The notes: generated by a model from the letters alone, not told the origin. DNA of 64,000 nucleotides from Marinospirillum perlucidum (GCF_003336805.1 NZ_QFWJ01000003.1:248001-312000), one strand, 5' to 3'; shown: positions 40,200 to 52,127, counted from the first letter of the stretch. Program-made: numbers and translations.

Positions 40200-41498
40200 T
40201 TACAAGGCTTCCCAGCCTTCGGCAATCAGTAGTGAACCCACGGCGATGAGTTCTTCTCCCTGCCAGATAAAGGGGAGTTGTTGGCGTTGCCAGGGGGGTA
40301 GGCCGCTTTCCTGAAGCAGGCGTTTGACGTCACGGCTGCCGCGCCTGGGTAGGCGGATTTTTTCTCCACCCTGGCGGGCGGTGACTCGAAGGGTTTTGGG
40401 AAGATTGTCAGAAGCTTGCTGGCGCAGCTGGAAGTCAAAGCATCCACAGGGGGTCTCAAGAGGTGAACGGTTATCCCAGTCAAGCTGCCAATTTGCGGGC
40501 AGGGGTGCGAAGGCTTTTTCAGGTTGGATAAACAGCTGATCTTGATGACGGCGGGCCTGGATACGTGCCTGGGAATCTCCCCAACTGAGTTGAGGCTGGG
40601 CATCCTGGCGAGCCTGCAGCAGTTTTTGCAGTTCTGCCCAGAGGTGTTTGCCGGGCGGCGTCAGGCCACGATCCAAAAGCCAGTGACGCAGAAGGTTGAT
40701 CTGTCGGTATTTGGGCAGTTGCAGCAGTGCTTGAACCGGCAGAGCTGCGGATGTGGAAGGTTGCAGATGTTGTCGATCCAGTTCAGCCAGGTCACGGTTG
40801 AGCTGGTTGCTCTGGGTGGCCAGGCGAGCCACTTCGGCCAGGTTTTCCTCGCAGGCAGGGAAGCGCTCTTGTAGTAGCGGCAGTACTTGCAGGCGGATGA
40901 AGTTGCGATCAAAACGGTTGCTTTGGTTGCTGTCATCTTCCACCCATTGCAGTTGTTGCTCATGGGCAGCTAGTTCCAGATCTTCACGGCTGAGATGCAA
41001 AAAAGGGCGCAGCAGTTGGCCTCGGCCCAAGGGGCGTTGCCTTGGAATGCTGCTCAGGCCCAGGGTGCCTGCAGCTCTTAACAACCGTAATAGCAGGGTT
41101 TCTGCCTGATCCTTGCGATGATGGGCCTGCAGCAGGTATTCACCTTCCTGGAGTTGCTCGGCAAAGACCTGATAACGCGCTTGGCGGGCTCTGGCTTCGA
41201 GGCTGGAGCCAGGGTAGTCGTTGGGTTGAACCGGATGGATTGTCAGAGGTAACTGCTTTTGTTCACAACAACGGCGGCAAAAATCAGCCCAGGCGTCAGC
41301 CTGATCAGAGAGCTGGTGATTGATATGCAGGGCTCTGAGCTGCAGGTCGTTGGGGTTTTGCTGTTGTAGTTGCCAGGCGGCTTCCAAGAGTACGCGGGAG
41401 TCGAGGCCACCACTGAAGGCAATACAAATCTGGAGTGGCTTTGCAGCAGGCTCCAGTTGTTCCAGAGCCTGCTGCAGTTGCTGAACCGGAAGGTTCAT
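40200..41498 (-). CDS. tilS: tRNA(Ile)-lysidine synthase
   Basis: 432 aa. The PP-loop motif SGGLDSRVLLEA is at residues 29-40, followed by HHRKDQAETLLLRLLRAAG, typical of TilS. A C-terminal domain ends in TARQGGEKIRLPRRGSRDVK and FIWQGEELIAVGSLL. It converts C34 of the tRNA-Ile CAU anticodon to lysidine so that AUA is read correctly, and is essential. It lies 7 bases after accA, as in E. coli and Pseudomonas. Its 3' side borders the accessory insertion. Confidence 0.96.
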   Translation of the reverse strand: MNLPVQQLQQALEQLEPAAKPLQICIAFSGGLDSRVLLEAAWQLQQQNPNDLQLRALHINHQLSDQADAWADFCRRCCEQKQLPLTIHPVQPNDYPGSSLEARARQARYQVFAEQLQEGEYLLQAHHRKDQAETLLLRLLRAAGTLGLSSIPRQRPLGRGQLLRPFLHLSREDLELAAHEQQLQWVEDDSNQSNRFDRNFIRLQVLPLLQERFPACEENLAEVARLATQSNQLNRDLAELDRQHLQPSTSAALPVQALLQLPKYRQINLLRHWLLDRGLTPPGKHLWAELQKLLQARQDAQPQLSWGDSQARIQARRHQDQLFIQPEKAFAPLPANWQLDWDNRSPLETPCGCFDFQLRQQASDNLPKTLRVTARQGGEKIRLPRRGSRDVKRLLQESGLPPWQRQQLPFIWQGEELIAVGSLLIAEGWEAL

Positions 41499-41505
41499 AG
41501 AAGGC

Positions 41506-42471
41506 TTATTTGTTGAGGCTTTCCAGTGAGGAGTAGCTCATCAGGCGCTGGTAGCGGTGCTCCAGCAGGCCGTCGGTGTCCTTTTTGTCGAGCTTGTCCA
41601 GTGCCTGGAGCAGAGAGGCCTTGAGGCTTTCAACCATCTTCTCGGGGTTACGGTGTGCACCACCCAGAGGTTCGGGCACCAGGGTATCCACCAAGCCCAG
41701 CTCTTTCAGACGCGAGGCAGTCAGACCCATGGCATCGGCAGCATCAGAAGCCTTGCTGGCGCTTTTCCAGAGGATGGAGGCGCAGCCTTCAGGCGAGATG
41801 ACCGAGTAGGTGGAATACTGCAGCATCATGAGTTCATCGCAAACACCGATGGCCAGAGCACCACCGGAGCCACCTTCACCAATGACGGTAGCAATGATGG
41901 GTGTTTCCAGGCGGGACATGGCCGCCAGGTTGAAGGCGATAGCTTCGGATTGGCCGCGCTCTTCAGCATCAATACCTGGGTAGGCGCCAGGGGTGTCGAT
42001 GAAGGTCAGAATCGGCATCTTGAAGCGCTCGGCCATTTCCATCAGACGCAGGGCTTTACGGTAGCCTTCAGGACGAGGCATACCAAAGTTGCGCTTAACC
42101 TTTTCTTTAACGTCACGGCCTTTCTGGTGGCCGATCACCATCACGGGACGCCCGTCGATACGAGCCATGCCGCCGACGATGGCCGCATCATCGGAAAAGT
42201 GGCGATCACCGTGGAGTTCATCAAAATCATCAAACAGGAGATTGAGATAGTCCAGCGTATAAGGACGCATGGGATGGCGCGACAACTGGGATACCTGCCA
42301 GGAACTCAGGTTGGAAAAAATCTGCTCGGTCAGCTTGGTGCTTTTTTCCTGCAGGCGGGTGATCTCGTCTGTCAGGTTGACATCAGTATCATTGCCCACC
42401 AGGCGAAGTTCTTCGATCTTTGCTTCCAGGTCGGCAATGGGTTGTTCAAAATCAAGATAGTTAAGATTCAT
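41506..42471 (-). CDS. accA: Acetyl-CoA carboxylase carboxyltransferase subunit alpha
   Basis: 321 aa. It begins [21 protein letters not shown] and has [59 protein letters not shown] and [20 protein letters not shown], the last forming the oxyanion-hole region. With AccD it transfers carboxyl from carboxybiotin to acetyl-CoA, the committed step of fatty acid synthesis. It is placed between dnaE and tilS as in Pseudomonas. The 80-base gap after dnaE is AT-rich and may carry its own promoter. Confidence 0.98.
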   Translation of the reverse strand: MNLNYLDFEQPIADLEAKIEELRLVGNDTDVNLTDEITRLQEKSTKLTEQIFSNLSSWQVSQLSRHPMRPYTLDYLNLLFDDFDELHGDRHFSDDAAIVGGMARIDGRPVMVIGHQKGRDVKEKVKRNFGMPRPEGYRKALRLMEMAERFKMPILTFIDTPGAYPGIDAEERGQSEAIAFNLAAMSRLETPIIATVIGEGGSGGALAIGVCDELMMLQYSTYSVISPEGCASILWKSASKASDAADAMGLTASRLKELGLVDTLVPEPLGGAHRNPEKMVESLKASLLQALDKLDKKDTDGLLEHRYQRLMSYSSLESLNK

Positions 42472-42551
42472 GATATCTACTGGTTTTGGGTGAGCGTAAG
42501 CAGGTAAAAATCTGCTGCTACTATAGTGGAAAAGCGCGCAAGACTCAAAAA

Positions 42552-45500
42552 TTATGCCTTATAGAGTAGTCGAATTCTGTCCTTTCCGAAGTGGCGCATC
42601 AGCTCTTCCAGCAGGTGGTCATGCGGGATCACCTGCCAGTTTTCGGGAAAGCAAAGCTGGGCACTACCCACCTGACTGTGAAAAGCAATTTCCAGGTTGA
42701 GACCCTGTTCACTGACCCGATAGGGGGTCAGCGTGGTTTCCAGCTGATCAGCAAATCCTGGGGTGTATTGATTTTCATCCAGGCGGATTTCCACAGCGCG
42801 GGCATAGCGGCTGCGGGCATCGGCCATGGCAGTGATCTCCTTGCAACGCAGGGCCAGCCCGCCGGTAAAGCTGTCTTCTCGCACTTCGCCTTCGACGATC
42901 AGCAGGGTGTCCTTTTCCAGCAGATGCTGGTAACGATCAAAGGTTTCTCCCATGACCGCCACTTCGATTCGACCCGAGCGGTCATCCAGGGTTAAAAAGC
43001 CGAGGGTGTCGCCGCGTTTGTTTTTCATGGTGCGCAGCGCCACCACCAGGCCAGCAACCCGCTGACTCTCGCGGGAGGCCTGGAGTTTGGCAATCTTGCC
43101 CCCGACGAAGCGCTTTAATTCCTGCTCGTATTCATCGATGGGGTGGCCGGTCAGGTAGAGGCCCAGGGTTTCCTTTTCCCCGGCTAGGCGCTGTTTGTCG
43201 GTCCACTGCGGCAGGGCGCGATAGTCGGCATAGGGGTCGGTGGATTCAGCTTCGCTGGGTTGATCGCCGGCGAGGATTTCCCCAAAGAGGTCATCCATGC
43301 CGATATTGGCATTGTGTTTGGTTTGTTCGGCGGCCTTGAGGGCATCATCCAGCGCTGACATCAGCAGGTGGCGGCCATCAGCCAGTTGATCCAGGGCGCC
43401 ACTGCGGATCAGGGCCTCGATACTGCGTTTATTGAGGCGTTTCATGTCGACCCGGGTGCAGAAATCAAAAAGGTCGCTGAAAGCGCCGCCTTCATTTCTG
43501 GCTTCAACCACGGCTTCAACCGGACCTTCACCCACGCCCTTGATTGCTCCCAGACCATAAACGATCTGGCCTTCCTTGTTGACGGTAAATCGCCAGCTGC
43601 CCTGGTTTACATCCGGCGGTGTGATGGTGAGTTGCATGGCACGGACTTCCTCGACCAGCATCACGACCTTGTCGGTGTTGTTCATCTCCGTGGAGAGAAC
43701 CGCAGCCATGAAGGGGGCAGGGTAGTGGGCTTTGAGCCAGGCCGTCTGGTAGGAGACCAGACCATAGGCGGCCGAGTGGGATTTGTTAAAACCGTAACCG
43801 GCGAATTTTTCTACCAGATCAAAGATTTGCCCGGCCAGAGTGGCATCGATGCCGTTTTTCTGACTGCCTTCCAGAAAAATGGCCCGCATCTTCTGCATTT
43901 CTTCGGGTTTTTTCTTACCCATGGCCCGGCGCAGCATGTCCGCACCACCCAGGGTGAAACCGGCCATGACCTGGGCAATCTGCATGACCTGCTCCTGGTA
44001 GAGGATGATCCCGTAGGTGGGTTCCAGTACCGGTTGCAGCATCTCCAGTTGGTAATCCGGGTGGGGATAGGCCAGGGGGGCCTGACCGTGTTTACGCTGG
44101 ATAAAGTCATCCACCATCCCGGATTGCAGGGGGCCGGGGCGGAAGAGGGCGACCAGGGCGATCATGTCTTCCAGGCTGTCCGGCTGAAGCTTTTTGATCA
44201 GCTCTTTCATGCCACGGGATTCCAGCTGGAAAACCGCGGTGGTCTCGGCACGTTTGAGCAGATCGAAGGTGAGCTTGTCATCCAGTGGGATCGTGGAGAT
44301 ATCCAGCGGCGGCTGGCCATCCAGGGCGCGCACCTTATCGACATCCTTGAGGGCCCAGTCGATGATGGTCAGGGTTCTGAGACCCAGAAAGTCAAATTTG
44401 ACCAGACCGGCATCTTCCACGTCGTTTTTGTCGAATTGCACCACCAGACCGCTGCCGTCTTCTTCGGCAATCAGCGGGGCAAAGTCGGTCAGTTTGGTGG
44501 GCGCGATCACTACACCCCCGGCGTGCTTGCCGGTATTACGGGTGATGCCTTCGAGTTCGCGGGCCATGCTCCAGACTTCCAGGCCCTCCTGGTCGAGTTC
44601 TTCCAGATCCTGGTCGGTCAGCTCTCTTTCCTGGGAGGTCTGGTAGGCTTTTTCCAGCAGGCCCAGGTCTTCCACCTCTTCAGCGGCTTTTTCCAGGGTC
44701 ATGCCCACTTCAAAAGGAATCATCTTCGACAGGCGATCACCCACGGCATAGGGTTTGCCCTGGGCTCGGGCGACATCACGAACCACCGCTTTGGCGGCCA
44801 TGGTGCCGAAGGTGGCGATCTGGGATACCGCCGCATGGCCGTAAGTGTCGGCCACATATTCAATCACCCGGTCGCGACCATCCATGCAGAAGTCGATATC
44901 AAAGTCGGGCATGGAGACCCGCTCGGGGTTAAGGAAACGCTCGAACAGCAGGCTGTAGCCGATGGGGTCCAGGTCGGTGATTTCCAGGGAGTAGGCGACC
45001 AGCGAGCCTGCCCCCGAACCCCGCCCCGGGCCGACCGGAATCTGGTGGTTTTTGGCCCACTTGATGAAGTCCATAACGATCAAGAAGTAGCCGGGGAAAC
45101 CCATGTCGAGGATGGTATCCAGCTCGAAATCCAGGCGTTTGCGATAGCGGGCCTCGATTTCAGCAAAATCCGGGCGCTGGGTATCAAAGAGTTTTTCCAG
45201 GCGGCGTGTCAGTCCTTCATGGGAGATCTGGCGGAAGAATTCATCCTGGGTCATGCCCTCGGGAATGGGGTACTCGGGCAGGAAGTATTCACCCAGGCGG
45301 ATGTCGACATTGCAGCGCTTGGCGATTTCGACCGTGTTTTCTAGGGCTTCGGGCAGATCGCTGAACAGCTCCTGCATCTCTTCGGGGCTTTTCAGGTACT
45401 GCTCTTCGGAATAACGCTTTTCCCGGCGGGGGTCGTCCAGGGTGCGGCTGTCACCGATGCACACGCGGGTTTCATGGGCCCAGAAATCCTTGCGCTCCAT

Positions 45501-46106
45501 AAAGCGAACGTCATTGGTGGCCACCAGCGGGCAATCCAGCTGCGCGGCCAACTCGACACTGGCGTGCAGGCAGTCTTCGTCGCCCGGGCGTCGGGTGCGC
45601 TGTACTTCCAGATAGAAGGCATCGGGGAAGACCTGCATCCAGTGTTGCAGGCGCTGGGCTGCCATCTCCTTGTGCCCGGCCAGTAATAGCTGGCCAACTT
45701 CACCTTCCTTGGCCCCGGACAGAGCCAGAAGCCCTGCTGCTTTTTCCTGCAACCACTGGGGGTGGATAAAGGCCTTTTCATCACGTTGACCTTCCAGCCA
45801 ACCGCGTGACAGGAGTTCAGTCAGATTGCGGTAACCCAGGTTGTTCATGGCCAAGAGAGTCAGGCGGTAAGCCGGTGCGCCTTCCTCTTCCTGCACCCAG
45901 ATGTCACTACCAATCAGCGGCTTGATCCCGGCACCCTGGGTAGCCTTGTAAAACTTCACCAGGGCAAAGAGATTGCTGTCATCCGTCAGGGCCAGGGCCG
46001 GGTAATGCAGGGCCTGGGCTTTCTTGATCAAGGGCTTGAGACGAACCAGGCCATCGACCAGAGAAAACTCCGAATGCAGGCGCAGATGGACAAAGGAAAT
46101 GGACAT
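42552..46106 (-). CDS. dnaE: DNA polymerase III alpha subunit
   Basis: 1184 aa from the ATG at 46106 ([19 protein letters not shown]), which has GGAG five bases upstream; the in-frame ATG eight codons earlier is less likely. The N-terminal PHP domain opens with [10 protein letters not shown]. The polymerase core has [21 protein letters not shown] and the catalytic aspartates in [13 protein letters not shown]. The C-terminal part contains the OB fold ([20 protein letters not shown]) and the tau-binding tail. It is the replicative polymerase. It is divergent from mtgA. Confidence 0.98.
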   Translation of the reverse strand: MSISFVHLRLHSEFSLVDGLVRLKPLIKKAQALHYPALALTDDSNLFALVKFYKATQGAGIKPLIGSDIWVQEEEGAPAYRLTLLAMNNLGYRNLTELLSRGWLEGQRDEKAFIHPQWLQEKAAGLLALSGAKEGEVGQLLLAGHKEMAAQRLQHWMQVFPDAFYLEVQRTRRPGDEDCLHASVELAAQLDCPLVATNDVRFMERKDFWAHETRVCIGDSRTLDDPRREKRYSEEQYLKSPEEMQELFSDLPEALENTVEIAKRCNVDIRLGEYFLPEYPIPEGMTQDEFFRQISHEGLTRRLEKLFDTQRPDFAEIEARYRKRLDFELDTILDMGFPGYFLIVMDFIKWAKNHQIPVGPGRGSGAGSLVAYSLEITDLDPIGYSLLFERFLNPERVSMPDFDIDFCMDGRDRVIEYVADTYGHAAVSQIATFGTMAAKAVVRDVARAQGKPYAVGDRLSKMIPFEVGMTLEKAAEEVEDLGLLEKAYQTSQERELTDQDLEELDQEGLEVWSMARELEGITRNTGKHAGGVVIAPTKLTDFAPLIAEEDGSGLVVQFDKNDVEDAGLVKFDFLGLRTLTIIDWALKDVDKVRALDGQPPLDISTIPLDDKLTFDLLKRAETTAVFQLESRGMKELIKKLQPDSLEDMIALVALFRPGPLQSGMVDDFIQRKHGQAPLAYPHPDYQLEMLQPVLEPTYGIILYQEQVMQIAQVMAGFTLGGADMLRRAMGKKKPEEMQKMRAIFLEGSQKNGIDATLAGQIFDLVEKFAGYGFNKSHSAAYGLVSYQTAWLKAHYPAPFMAAVLSTEMNNTDKVVMLVEEVRAMQLTITPPDVNQGSWRFTVNKEGQIVYGLGAIKGVGEGPVEAVVEARNEGGAFSDLFDFCTRVDMKRLNKRSIEALIRSGALDQLADGRHLLMSALDDALKAAEQTKHNANIGMDDLFGEILAGDQPSEAESTDPYADYRALPQWTDKQRLAGEKETLGLYLTGHPIDEYEQELKRFVGGKIAKLQASRESQRVAGLVVALRTMKNKRGDTLGFLTLDDRSGRIEVAVMGETFDRYQHLLEKDTLLIVEGEVREDSFTGGLALRCKEITAMADARSRYARAVEIRLDENQYTPGFADQLETTLTPYRVSEQGLNLEIAFHSQVGSAQLCFPENWQVIPHDHLLEELMRHFGKDRIRLLYKA

Positions 46107-46292
46107 GGGGCTCCGCTGGGTTGCGATCAATAAAGGGAAAGCATTTTAACAGTTTCTCTGTTGAAGTTGGTTGGTGGTCAGTGAATAATCGCAAGTGTTT
46201 TTAGATGACTACCAGCAAGCCTTCGCTGCCCTTGGTCAGCATAGAAAAGGGCCTGGCTGGTCAGGTAATCGCTGGTTTGAACAAGGATATCT

Positions 46293-47162
46293 ATGCCCCC
46301 GGCTTCGAGGAAAAAGAAAGCAACCCGCAAAAAGAATCGCCATCCCCTGGTGGAGAAGCTGCTGGGCTGGTTGCTTTTGCCCTGGCAGTGGCTGAACCGC
46401 CTGGTTTACTGGTTGGGTTGGTTGAGTCTGGCGCTTATTCTGCTGTTGGGCAGTGGCATCTTTTTCTTCTTTTATACTCTACCCGGTGTGGCGGAGCAGT
46501 CTTTTGCCAATTTGCAGGCCCAGGCCGAACAGCGGGTCGAGGCGCGGCTGGAAGCACCGAATGCCCACTACCGCTGGACGCCTTTGCGACGGGTTAATCG
46601 GGATCTGCTCTATGCGGTGGTCATGGCCGAGGATGCTCGCTTTTTCGAACATCGCGGGCTGGATTATGATGCCCTGCTGGATGCGTTTATCACCAACTTG
46701 CGCCGCGGAGAAACAGCCTTTGGGGGAAGTACGCTGAGTCAGCAGACGGTCAAGAATCTGTTTTTGACCCCCCAACAAAGCTATTACCGCAAGCTGCGCG
46801 AGGCAGTGATCACCCGGCGTCTGGAAGCCAACTTCTCGAAAAACGAAATTCTTGAGCTCTATCTGAATGTGGCGGAATTCGGCCCGGATATCTATGGGGT
46901 GGATGCGGCCAGTCGCTATTACTTCGGTAAGCCGCCAGCGGCGATTAATGCCGCCGAAGGGGCTTATCTGGCGCTGATGCTGCCCAGTCCCCGGCGTTAT
47001 CACTATTCCCTGTTTCAGAATCGCAACCTGACCTCGGGTTTGCAGCGCAAGTATCAGCGCATCCTGCGGGGGATGCGTTTGGCCAATTATATCTCCCGCG
47101 ACCAGTACAACTACTATCTGCCGCTGATTCAGAGAAATGACTGGCCGCAACGCCGCCCTTGA
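46293..47162 (+). CDS. mtgA: Monofunctional biosynthetic peptidoglycan transglycosylase
   Basis: 289 aa. A basic N-terminus, one membrane anchor (about residues 38-62) and a single GT51 domain: catalytic Glu113 in MAEDARFFEHRG, then FGGSTLSQQTVKNLFL and ELYLNVAEFGPDIYGVDAAS. No transpeptidase domain. It polymerises glycan strands from lipid II at the outer face of the inner membrane. AAGGAT lies just before the ATG. The N-terminal extension is longer and more Lys/Arg-rich than in E. coli MtgA (242 aa). Confidence 0.95.
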   Translation: MPPASRKKKATRKKNRHPLVEKLLGWLLLPWQWLNRLVYWLGWLSLALILLLGSGIFFFFYTLPGVAEQSFANLQAQAEQRVEARLEAPNAHYRWTPLRRVNRDLLYAVVMAEDARFFEHRGLDYDALLDAFITNLRRGETAFGGSTLSQQTVKNLFLTPQQSYYRKLREAVITRRLEANFSKNEILELYLNVAEFGPDIYGVDAASRYYFGKPPAAINAAEGAYLALMLPSPRRYHYSLFQNRNLTSGLQRKYQRILRGMRLANYISRDQYNYYLPLIQRNDWPQRRP

Positions 47163-47244
47163 CGGGTGACTTTTGTCGGCCTTCCTTGGATAATGGCAGG
47201 CTTATTTTCACTAACCCGCAAATCTGCAAGGTCCGTTCAATTTC

Positions 47245-48936
47245 ATGAAAGCCTTTATTACTTCCCAGTTAGATCAGCTTGTTTCCCAGCTTAAATCCGA
47301 AGCCTTGTTGCCCGAAGATTTTCAGCCCCGCATTCAGATCGATAACACCAAGGACAAGGCTCATGGTGATCTGGCCAGTAACCTGGCGCTGATGTCTGCC
47401 AAAAAGGCCGGAATGAATCCGCGCGAGCTGGCCGGACAAATTGTTGAGCGCCTCGAGGCTAATGGTGAGTTCATGCAGCAGGTCAGCAAGATGGAAATTG
47501 CCGGGCCGGGTTTTATCAACTTCTTTTTATCCACCAGTGCCCAGACGGCGGTCATCAAGGAAATCCTGGAGCAAAAGGCTGCTTTTGGCACCAGTAACCA
47601 GGGTCAGGGCGAAAAGGTGCAGGTGGAATTTGTTTCCGCTAATCCCACCGGCCCTTTGCATGTTGGTCATGGTCGCGGTGCAGCCGTGGGCGATTGTCTC
47701 TGTCGTCTGCTGGAAGCCACCGGTTGGTCGGTAACCCGTGAATTCTATTACAACGATGCCGGTGCCCAGATATCCAATCTGGCCCTGTCGGTTCAGGCTC
47801 GAGCCAAGGGGCTGACACCCGAAGATGCCGGCTGGCCCGAAGATGGCTACCGCGGCGAATACATCCAGGAGGTTGCGCGCGCCTATCTGAACGGGGAAAC
47901 CGTCACCGCCGATGACCAGGAAGTAAAAGCCGCCGGGGATGCCGAGGATCTGGAAGCTATTCGTCGTTTTGCCGTGGCCTATCTGCGCCGTGAACAGGAT
48001 CTGGATCTCAAGGCCTTTGGTGTGGCCTTTGATGTCTATTTTCTGGAATCCTCGCTCTATGCAGAAGGCAAAGTGGAAGAGGCCGTGCAACGTCTGATTG
48101 AGAAGGGTTACACCTATGAAGACGGTGGCGCTCTGTGGCTGAAGACCACCGAGTTTGGTGATGACAAGGATCGGGTCATGCGCAAAACCGATGGTGGCTA
48201 CACCTATTTTGTGCCCGATGTTGCCTATCACCTGAACAAGTGGCAGCGGGGCTTTGGTAAGGTGATCAATGAGCAGGGTGCGGATCACCATTCCACCATT
48301 ACCCGGGTTCGCGCGGGTCTGCAGGCGCTGGAGGTTGATATTCCCGAAGGCTGGCCCGATTATGTATTGCATCAGATGGTGACGGTGATGCGCAGCGGCG
48401 AAGAGGTGAAAATCTCCAAGCGTGCAGGCAGCTATGTCACCCTGAGGGATTTGATTGACGAGGTCGGTTGTGATGCGACTCGTTATTTCCTGGCGGCGCG
48501 GGCTGCGACTTCCCAGCTGACCTTTGATATTGATCTGGCGCGTTCCCAGACCAATGATAATCCCGTCTACTATATTCAGTATGCTCATGCACGCCTGTGC
48601 AGCGTGGCTCGCCAGGCACAAGAAAAGGGCATGAGCTGGACTTTGGCAACAACCGATTTGGACGCTCTGCAGAGTGAGCAGGAGCAGGCCTTGTTGAATC
48701 AGCTGGCACGCTTCCCGGAAGTGGTTTCTATCGCCGCCCGGGAACTGGAACCCCACCAGATTGCCCAATACCTGCGTGAACTGGCTGCTGCCATGCACTC
48801 CTGGTACAACGCCTGCCAGTTCCTGGTCGAGGATGAAAAGGTTCGTTCCGCGCGACTGGCTCTGGCGGCTGCAACGCGTCAGGTGCTGGCCAGCGGCTTG
48901 CAGCTCTTGGGTGTTTCTGCACCTGAATCCATGTAA
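47245..48936 (+). CDS. argS: Arginyl-tRNA synthetase
   Basis: 563 aa class I synthetase. The N-terminal Add-1 domain precedes the HIGH-like motif HVGH at 139-142 ([17 protein letters not shown]) and the KMSK-like motif KISK at 389-392. The C-terminal anticodon-binding domain carries the DALRY-like region and ends [14 protein letters not shown]. It charges tRNA-Arg. It starts 82 bases after mtgA. In Pseudomonas it directly follows priA; here it instead opens the SPOR-hslVU run. Confidence 0.98.
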   Translation: MKAFITSQLDQLVSQLKSEALLPEDFQPRIQIDNTKDKAHGDLASNLALMSAKKAGMNPRELAGQIVERLEANGEFMQQVSKMEIAGPGFINFFLSTSAQTAVIKEILEQKAAFGTSNQGQGEKVQVEFVSANPTGPLHVGHGRGAAVGDCLCRLLEATGWSVTREFYYNDAGAQISNLALSVQARAKGLTPEDAGWPEDGYRGEYIQEVARAYLNGETVTADDQEVKAAGDAEDLEAIRRFAVAYLRREQDLDLKAFGVAFDVYFLESSLYAEGKVEEAVQRLIEKGYTYEDGGALWLKTTEFGDDKDRVMRKTDGGYTYFVPDVAYHLNKWQRGFGKVINEQGADHHSTITRVRAGLQALEVDIPEGWPDYVLHQMVTVMRSGEEVKISKRAGSYVTLRDLIDEVGCDATRYFLAARAATSQLTFDIDLARSQTNDNPVYYIQYAHARLCSVARQAQEKGMSWTLATTDLDALQSEQEQALLNQLARFPEVVSIAARELEPHQIAQYLRELAAAMHSWYNACQFLVEDEKVRSARLALAAATRQVLASGLQLLGVSAPESM

Positions 48937-48967
48937 TCAAGAGGCCCCAGGGCCAGTGAGGTGAACC

Positions 48968-49741
48968 ATGGCTCATGATTTTGCCAGTCGGCCGCGTAAG
49001 AAAAGCCCGACTGAAACCGCTGATGCCCGGGTTCGGGGGGCAACCCCCCGGTCCCCGGAAGCCGCTCAGCCGGAGTCTGTCGGCATCTGGTCGCGGCTGC
49101 CCGGTTGGGGCTGGTTGGCTATCGGTTTGATCGTGGGCGTGCTCTTGGGTCGGACTCTGGATTCCTCGCCCGAGCCCCAGGTTGCTGCGACTACCGAAGA
49201 GGCTGTGGCTGATCCGGTGGCCGAGGAAGCTGCTTCTGCGACCCGCGCCGAAAATTCGGCTAGTGGAGAGCATCAGCCCCGCTTTGATTTTTATACCCTC
49301 TTGCCGGAAAGCGAAGTCATTGCACCCAAGGTGGAAGCCTATGAATCCACCCCGCGGGATGCCACGGATCAACCCAAGTTTATGTTGCAGGTGGGGTCTT
49401 TCAGTCAGCCCCAGGATGCCATACGTCAGCAGCAGCGCATTACTCAGTTGGGCTTTGCCCAGGTCAGGATCAATACCGTGGAAACGCCGTCAGGCGATAT
49501 CTGGCACCGGGTTCAGGCCGGTCCCTTCCAGGATCGCCGTAACCTGGCCCGGGCCCAGGATGATTTAGCGGCGGCGGGTATCGATTTTATGCTGCTGCGC
49601 TTGAGAGAAGAGCCTGAACAAGCTGCTCCGGCTCCCGCAGAAACCTCGCAAGCTCCGGCAGCAGCGGCAACCGAGACAACTGCTGAAGCTGACCCCGCAG
49701 CTCCGGCTGCAGTCAGCCCTCAGCAACCCGAGAACAATTAA
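48968..49741 (+). CDS. ftsN: SPOR-domain cell division protein, FtsN-like
   Basis: 257 aa. A short basic cytoplasmic tail (RPRKKSP), one membrane segment (about residues 48-63, [16 protein letters not shown]), an Ala/Glu-rich periplasmic linker, and a SPOR domain at about 137-210 ([20 protein letters not shown] to GIDFMLLRL). SPOR binds denuded septal glycan; FtsN-like proteins trigger constriction. The location between argS and hslV is the usual one for ftsN. Unlike most FtsN, the SPOR domain is not terminal: about 45 residues of Ala/Pro/Glu-rich sequence follow it. Confidence 0.87.
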   Translation: MAHDFASRPRKKSPTETADARVRGATPRSPEAAQPESVGIWSRLPGWGWLAIGLIVGVLLGRTLDSSPEPQVAATTEEAVADPVAEEAASATRAENSASGEHQPRFDFYTLLPESEVIAPKVEAYESTPRDATDQPKFMLQVGSFSQPQDAIRQQQRITQLGFAQVRINTVETPSGDIWHRVQAGPFQDRRNLARAQDDLAAAGIDFMLLRLREEPEQAAPAPAETSQAPAAAATETTAEADPAAPAAVSPQQPENN

Positions 49742-49755
49742 TTGAAGGAGACAGC

Positions 49756-50280
49756 ATGACCACTATTGTTTGTGTGCGTCGTGATGATGAAGTCTATCTG
49801 GGCGGCGATGGTCAGGTTTCCCTGGGCAATACCGTGATGAAAGGCAATGCCCGCAAGGTGCGGCGTTTGTATCATGACAAGATCCTGGCCGGTTTTGCCG
49901 GGGGCACAGCCGATGCCTTTACCCTGTTTGAGCGTTTTGAAGGCCAATTGGAAAAACACCAGGGCCAGTTGGTTCGTGCTGCCGTGGAAATGGCCAAAGA
50001 CTGGCGCACCGATCGGGCTCTGCGCAAGCTGGAAGCCATGCTGGTTGTAGCGGATGAAACCGCAACCCTGTGTATCAGCGGCACTGGCGATGTGGTCGAG
50101 CCGGAGCATGGTGTCCTGGCGATTGGCTCGGGCGGTAACTACGCTTTGGCAGCTGCCCGTGCCCTGCTGGAAAACACCGAAATGCCAGCAAGAGAAATCG
50201 TTGAGAAGAGTCTGCGTCTGGCGGGCGATATTTGTGTGTTCACCAATCACGACATGACCATAGAAGGCCTGAAAAAATGA
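49756..50280 (+). CDS. hslV: ATP-dependent protease peptidase subunit HslV
   Basis: 174 aa. It begins [20 protein letters not shown]; removal of Met exposes the catalytic Thr of this N-terminal nucleophile family. [15 protein letters not shown] and [18 protein letters not shown] are further conserved. It forms a double hexameric chamber that degrades proteins unfolded by HslU, as part of heat-shock proteolysis. The stop overlaps the hslU start (ATGA). Confidence 0.98.
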   Translation: MTTIVCVRRDDEVYLGGDGQVSLGNTVMKGNARKVRRLYHDKILAGFAGGTADAFTLFERFEGQLEKHQGQLVRAAVEMAKDWRTDRALRKLEAMLVVADETATLCISGTGDVVEPEHGVLAIGSGGNYALAAARALLENTEMPAREIVEKSLRLAGDICVFTNHDMTIEGLKK

Positions 50281-51605
50281 GTAGTATGACCCCGCGTGAA
50301 ATTGTCAGTGAGCTGGATCGTTTTATTATCGGTCAGGCCGAAGCCAAGCGTTCTGTTGCCCTGGCCCTGCGCAATCGCTGGCGTCGCATGCAGCTCGACC
50401 CGGACCTGCGCTCGGAAGTCACCCCCAAGAATATTCTCATGATCGGTCCTACCGGCGTGGGTAAAACCGAAATCGCCCGGCGTCTGGCCAAGCTGGCGCG
50501 TGCCCCCTTTATCAAGGTGGAAGCCACCAAATTTACCGAAGTGGGCTATGTCGGCCGGGATGTGGAAACCATCATCCGTGATCTGGCTGAATCAGCCGTG
50601 AAGATGCTGCGTGAAGAGGCGATCAAGAAAAACCGCCACCGTGCTGAAGATGCGGCTGAAGAAAGAATTCTCGATGCCCTGTTACCCCCGGCGCGCGACA
50701 GCAACAACCAGCCCCTGCACGAAAACGAGGAATCCTCCACCCGCCAGCTGTTTCGCAAGAAACTGCGTGAAGGCCAGCTGGATGACAAGGAAATCGATAT
50801 CGAAGTGGCTGGTCCTCAGGTGGGCGTGGAAATCATGAGCCCGCCCGGCATGGAGGAAATGACTCAGCAGCTGCAGAGCATGTTCTCCAACATGGGCCAG
50901 GAAAAGCGCAAAACCCGCAAGCTGAAAATCCGTGATGCCCTGCGTATCGTACGTGATGAAGAAGCGGCCCGCTTGATCAATGAAGAAGAAATCAAGCGCG
51001 AAGCGGTGGATCTGGTCGAACAGAATGGCATCGTCTTTCTGGATGAGCTGGATAAAGTCTGCAAGCGGGGTGAAAACACCAGTAGCGATGTTTCCCGTGA
51101 AGGGGTCCAGCGGGATCTGCTGCCCTTGATTGAAGGCAGCACCGTGACCACCAAATACGGCATGATCAAGACGGATCACATTCTCTTTATCGCTTCCGGT
51201 GCCTTCCATCTGGCCAAGCCTTCAGACCTGATTCCCGAACTCCAGGGTCGCCTGCCCATTCGTGTTGAACTCAAGGCCCTGACGCCGGAAGATTTCCGCC
51301 GTATTCTGACCGAGCCGGATGCTTCTCTGACTCGTCAGGCCACGGCCTTAATGGGTACTGAAGGGGTGGATCTCAGCTTTACCGATGACGGCATAGATCG
51401 TCTGGCGGAAATTGCCTTTCAGGTCAACGAAAATACCGACAACATCGGTGCGCGGCGTTTGCATACGGTCATGGAGCGTCTGCTGGAAGAAGCCAGTTAC
51501 AATGCCGACAGTCTGAGTGAGAAGCTGGTGGTGGATGCCGCCTATGTTGATCAACAACTGGGAGAGCTGGCACAGGATCAGGACCTGTCCCGCTATATTC
51601 TCTAG
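50277..51605 (+). CDS. hslU: ATP-dependent protease ATPase subunit HslU
   Basis: 442 aa from the ATG at 50277, overlapping the hslV stop. It starts [20 protein letters not shown]. Walker A GPTGVGKT is at 57-64, Walker B is VFLDELDKV, and the intermediate I-domain lies between about 110 and 240 ([19 protein letters not shown]). The sensor and C-terminal region end DLSRYIL, where the terminal residues insert into HslV to activate it. Confidence 0.98.
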   Translation: MSSMTPREIVSELDRFIIGQAEAKRSVALALRNRWRRMQLDPDLRSEVTPKNILMIGPTGVGKTEIARRLAKLARAPFIKVEATKFTEVGYVGRDVETIIRDLAESAVKMLREEAIKKNRHRAEDAAEERILDALLPPARDSNNQPLHENEESSTRQLFRKKLREGQLDDKEIDIEVAGPQVGVEIMSPPGMEEMTQQLQSMFSNMGQEKRKTRKLKIRDALRIVRDEEAARLINEEEIKREAVDLVEQNGIVFLDELDKVCKRGENTSSDVSREGVQRDLLPLIEGSTVTTKYGMIKTDHILFIASGAFHLAKPSDLIPELQGRLPIRVELKALTPEDFRRILTEPDASLTRQATALMGTEGVDLSFTDDGIDRLAEIAFQVNENTDNIGARRLHTVMERLLEEASYNADSLSEKLVVDAAYVDQQLGELAQDQDLSRYIL

Positions 51606-51614
51606 GAGTTCGCC

Positions 51615-52007
51615 ATGCAAGAGGCCGCCCCTCAACCCAGCAAGATTAACTACAGCAAGAGTCGGGCTTGCCTGGAACTGAGCTATGCCAGTGGTGAGTT
51701 TTTTGAACTCTCTGCCGAGCTGCTGAGGGTGCTGTCACCCTCGGCCGAGGTGCAGGGCCATGGCCAGCCGCGTCTGCAGACGGGCAAAAAGGAGGTGCGT
51801 ATCTGGAAGATCGAACCGGTCGGCCGCTACGCCCTCAAGCTGTCTTTTGATGATGGCCATGATTCCGGGTTGTTTACCTGGGACTACCTCTGGCATCTGG
51901 GTTGCAACAAGGAAAAACTCTGGCAGGACTACCTGGATCAGTTGCAAGCCGCAGGAGAAAGCCGCCAGCCCAAATTGATTCCCCTGGCGGTGGATGCAGG
52001 ACGGTAA
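51615..52007 (+). CDS. DUF971 (gamma-butyrobetaine hydroxylase N-terminal-like) protein
   Basis: 130 aa single-domain protein. The core (about residues 8-105) has LELSYASGEFFELSAELLRV, the basic KKEVRIWKIEPVGRYALKL and the conserved HDSGLFTWDYLWHLG. This small domain also occurs at the N-terminus of gamma-butyrobetaine hydroxylase and in some iron-sulfur carriers, where it coordinates metal; the free-standing form has no assigned role. It lies 9 bases after hslU, the same place as in Pseudomonas. Confidence 0.88.
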   Translation: MQEAAPQPSKINYSKSRACLELSYASGEFFELSAELLRVLSPSAEVQGHGQPRLQTGKKEVRIWKIEPVGRYALKLSFDDGHDSGLFTWDYLWHLGCNKEKLWQDYLDQLQAAGESRQPKLIPLAVDAGR

Positions 52008-52127
52008 GTGAATTTTTAATGAGCGGCAGGGTAGGGGCCTGGCAGGAAAGCCTGCTCCCCCTGATCCGTTGGCACCTGGCTCCTTAGCGATACAGGTGAT
52101 TTGCACAACAGTTTTCAGGACACAGAC

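Noticed and set aside
43368-45344. A 658-codon open frame antisense to dnaE
   Set aside because: It mirrors a strongly conserved dnaE coding region and has no recognisable domain. Similar antisense frames occur opposite maeB (4735-5610), accA (41557-42507), argS (47527-48798) and ubiE (51735-52847).
46205-46597. A plus-strand 130-codon frame starting upstream of mtgA
   Set aside because: It overlaps mtgA in another frame, and the mtgA frame carries the GT51 motifs and a membrane anchor.
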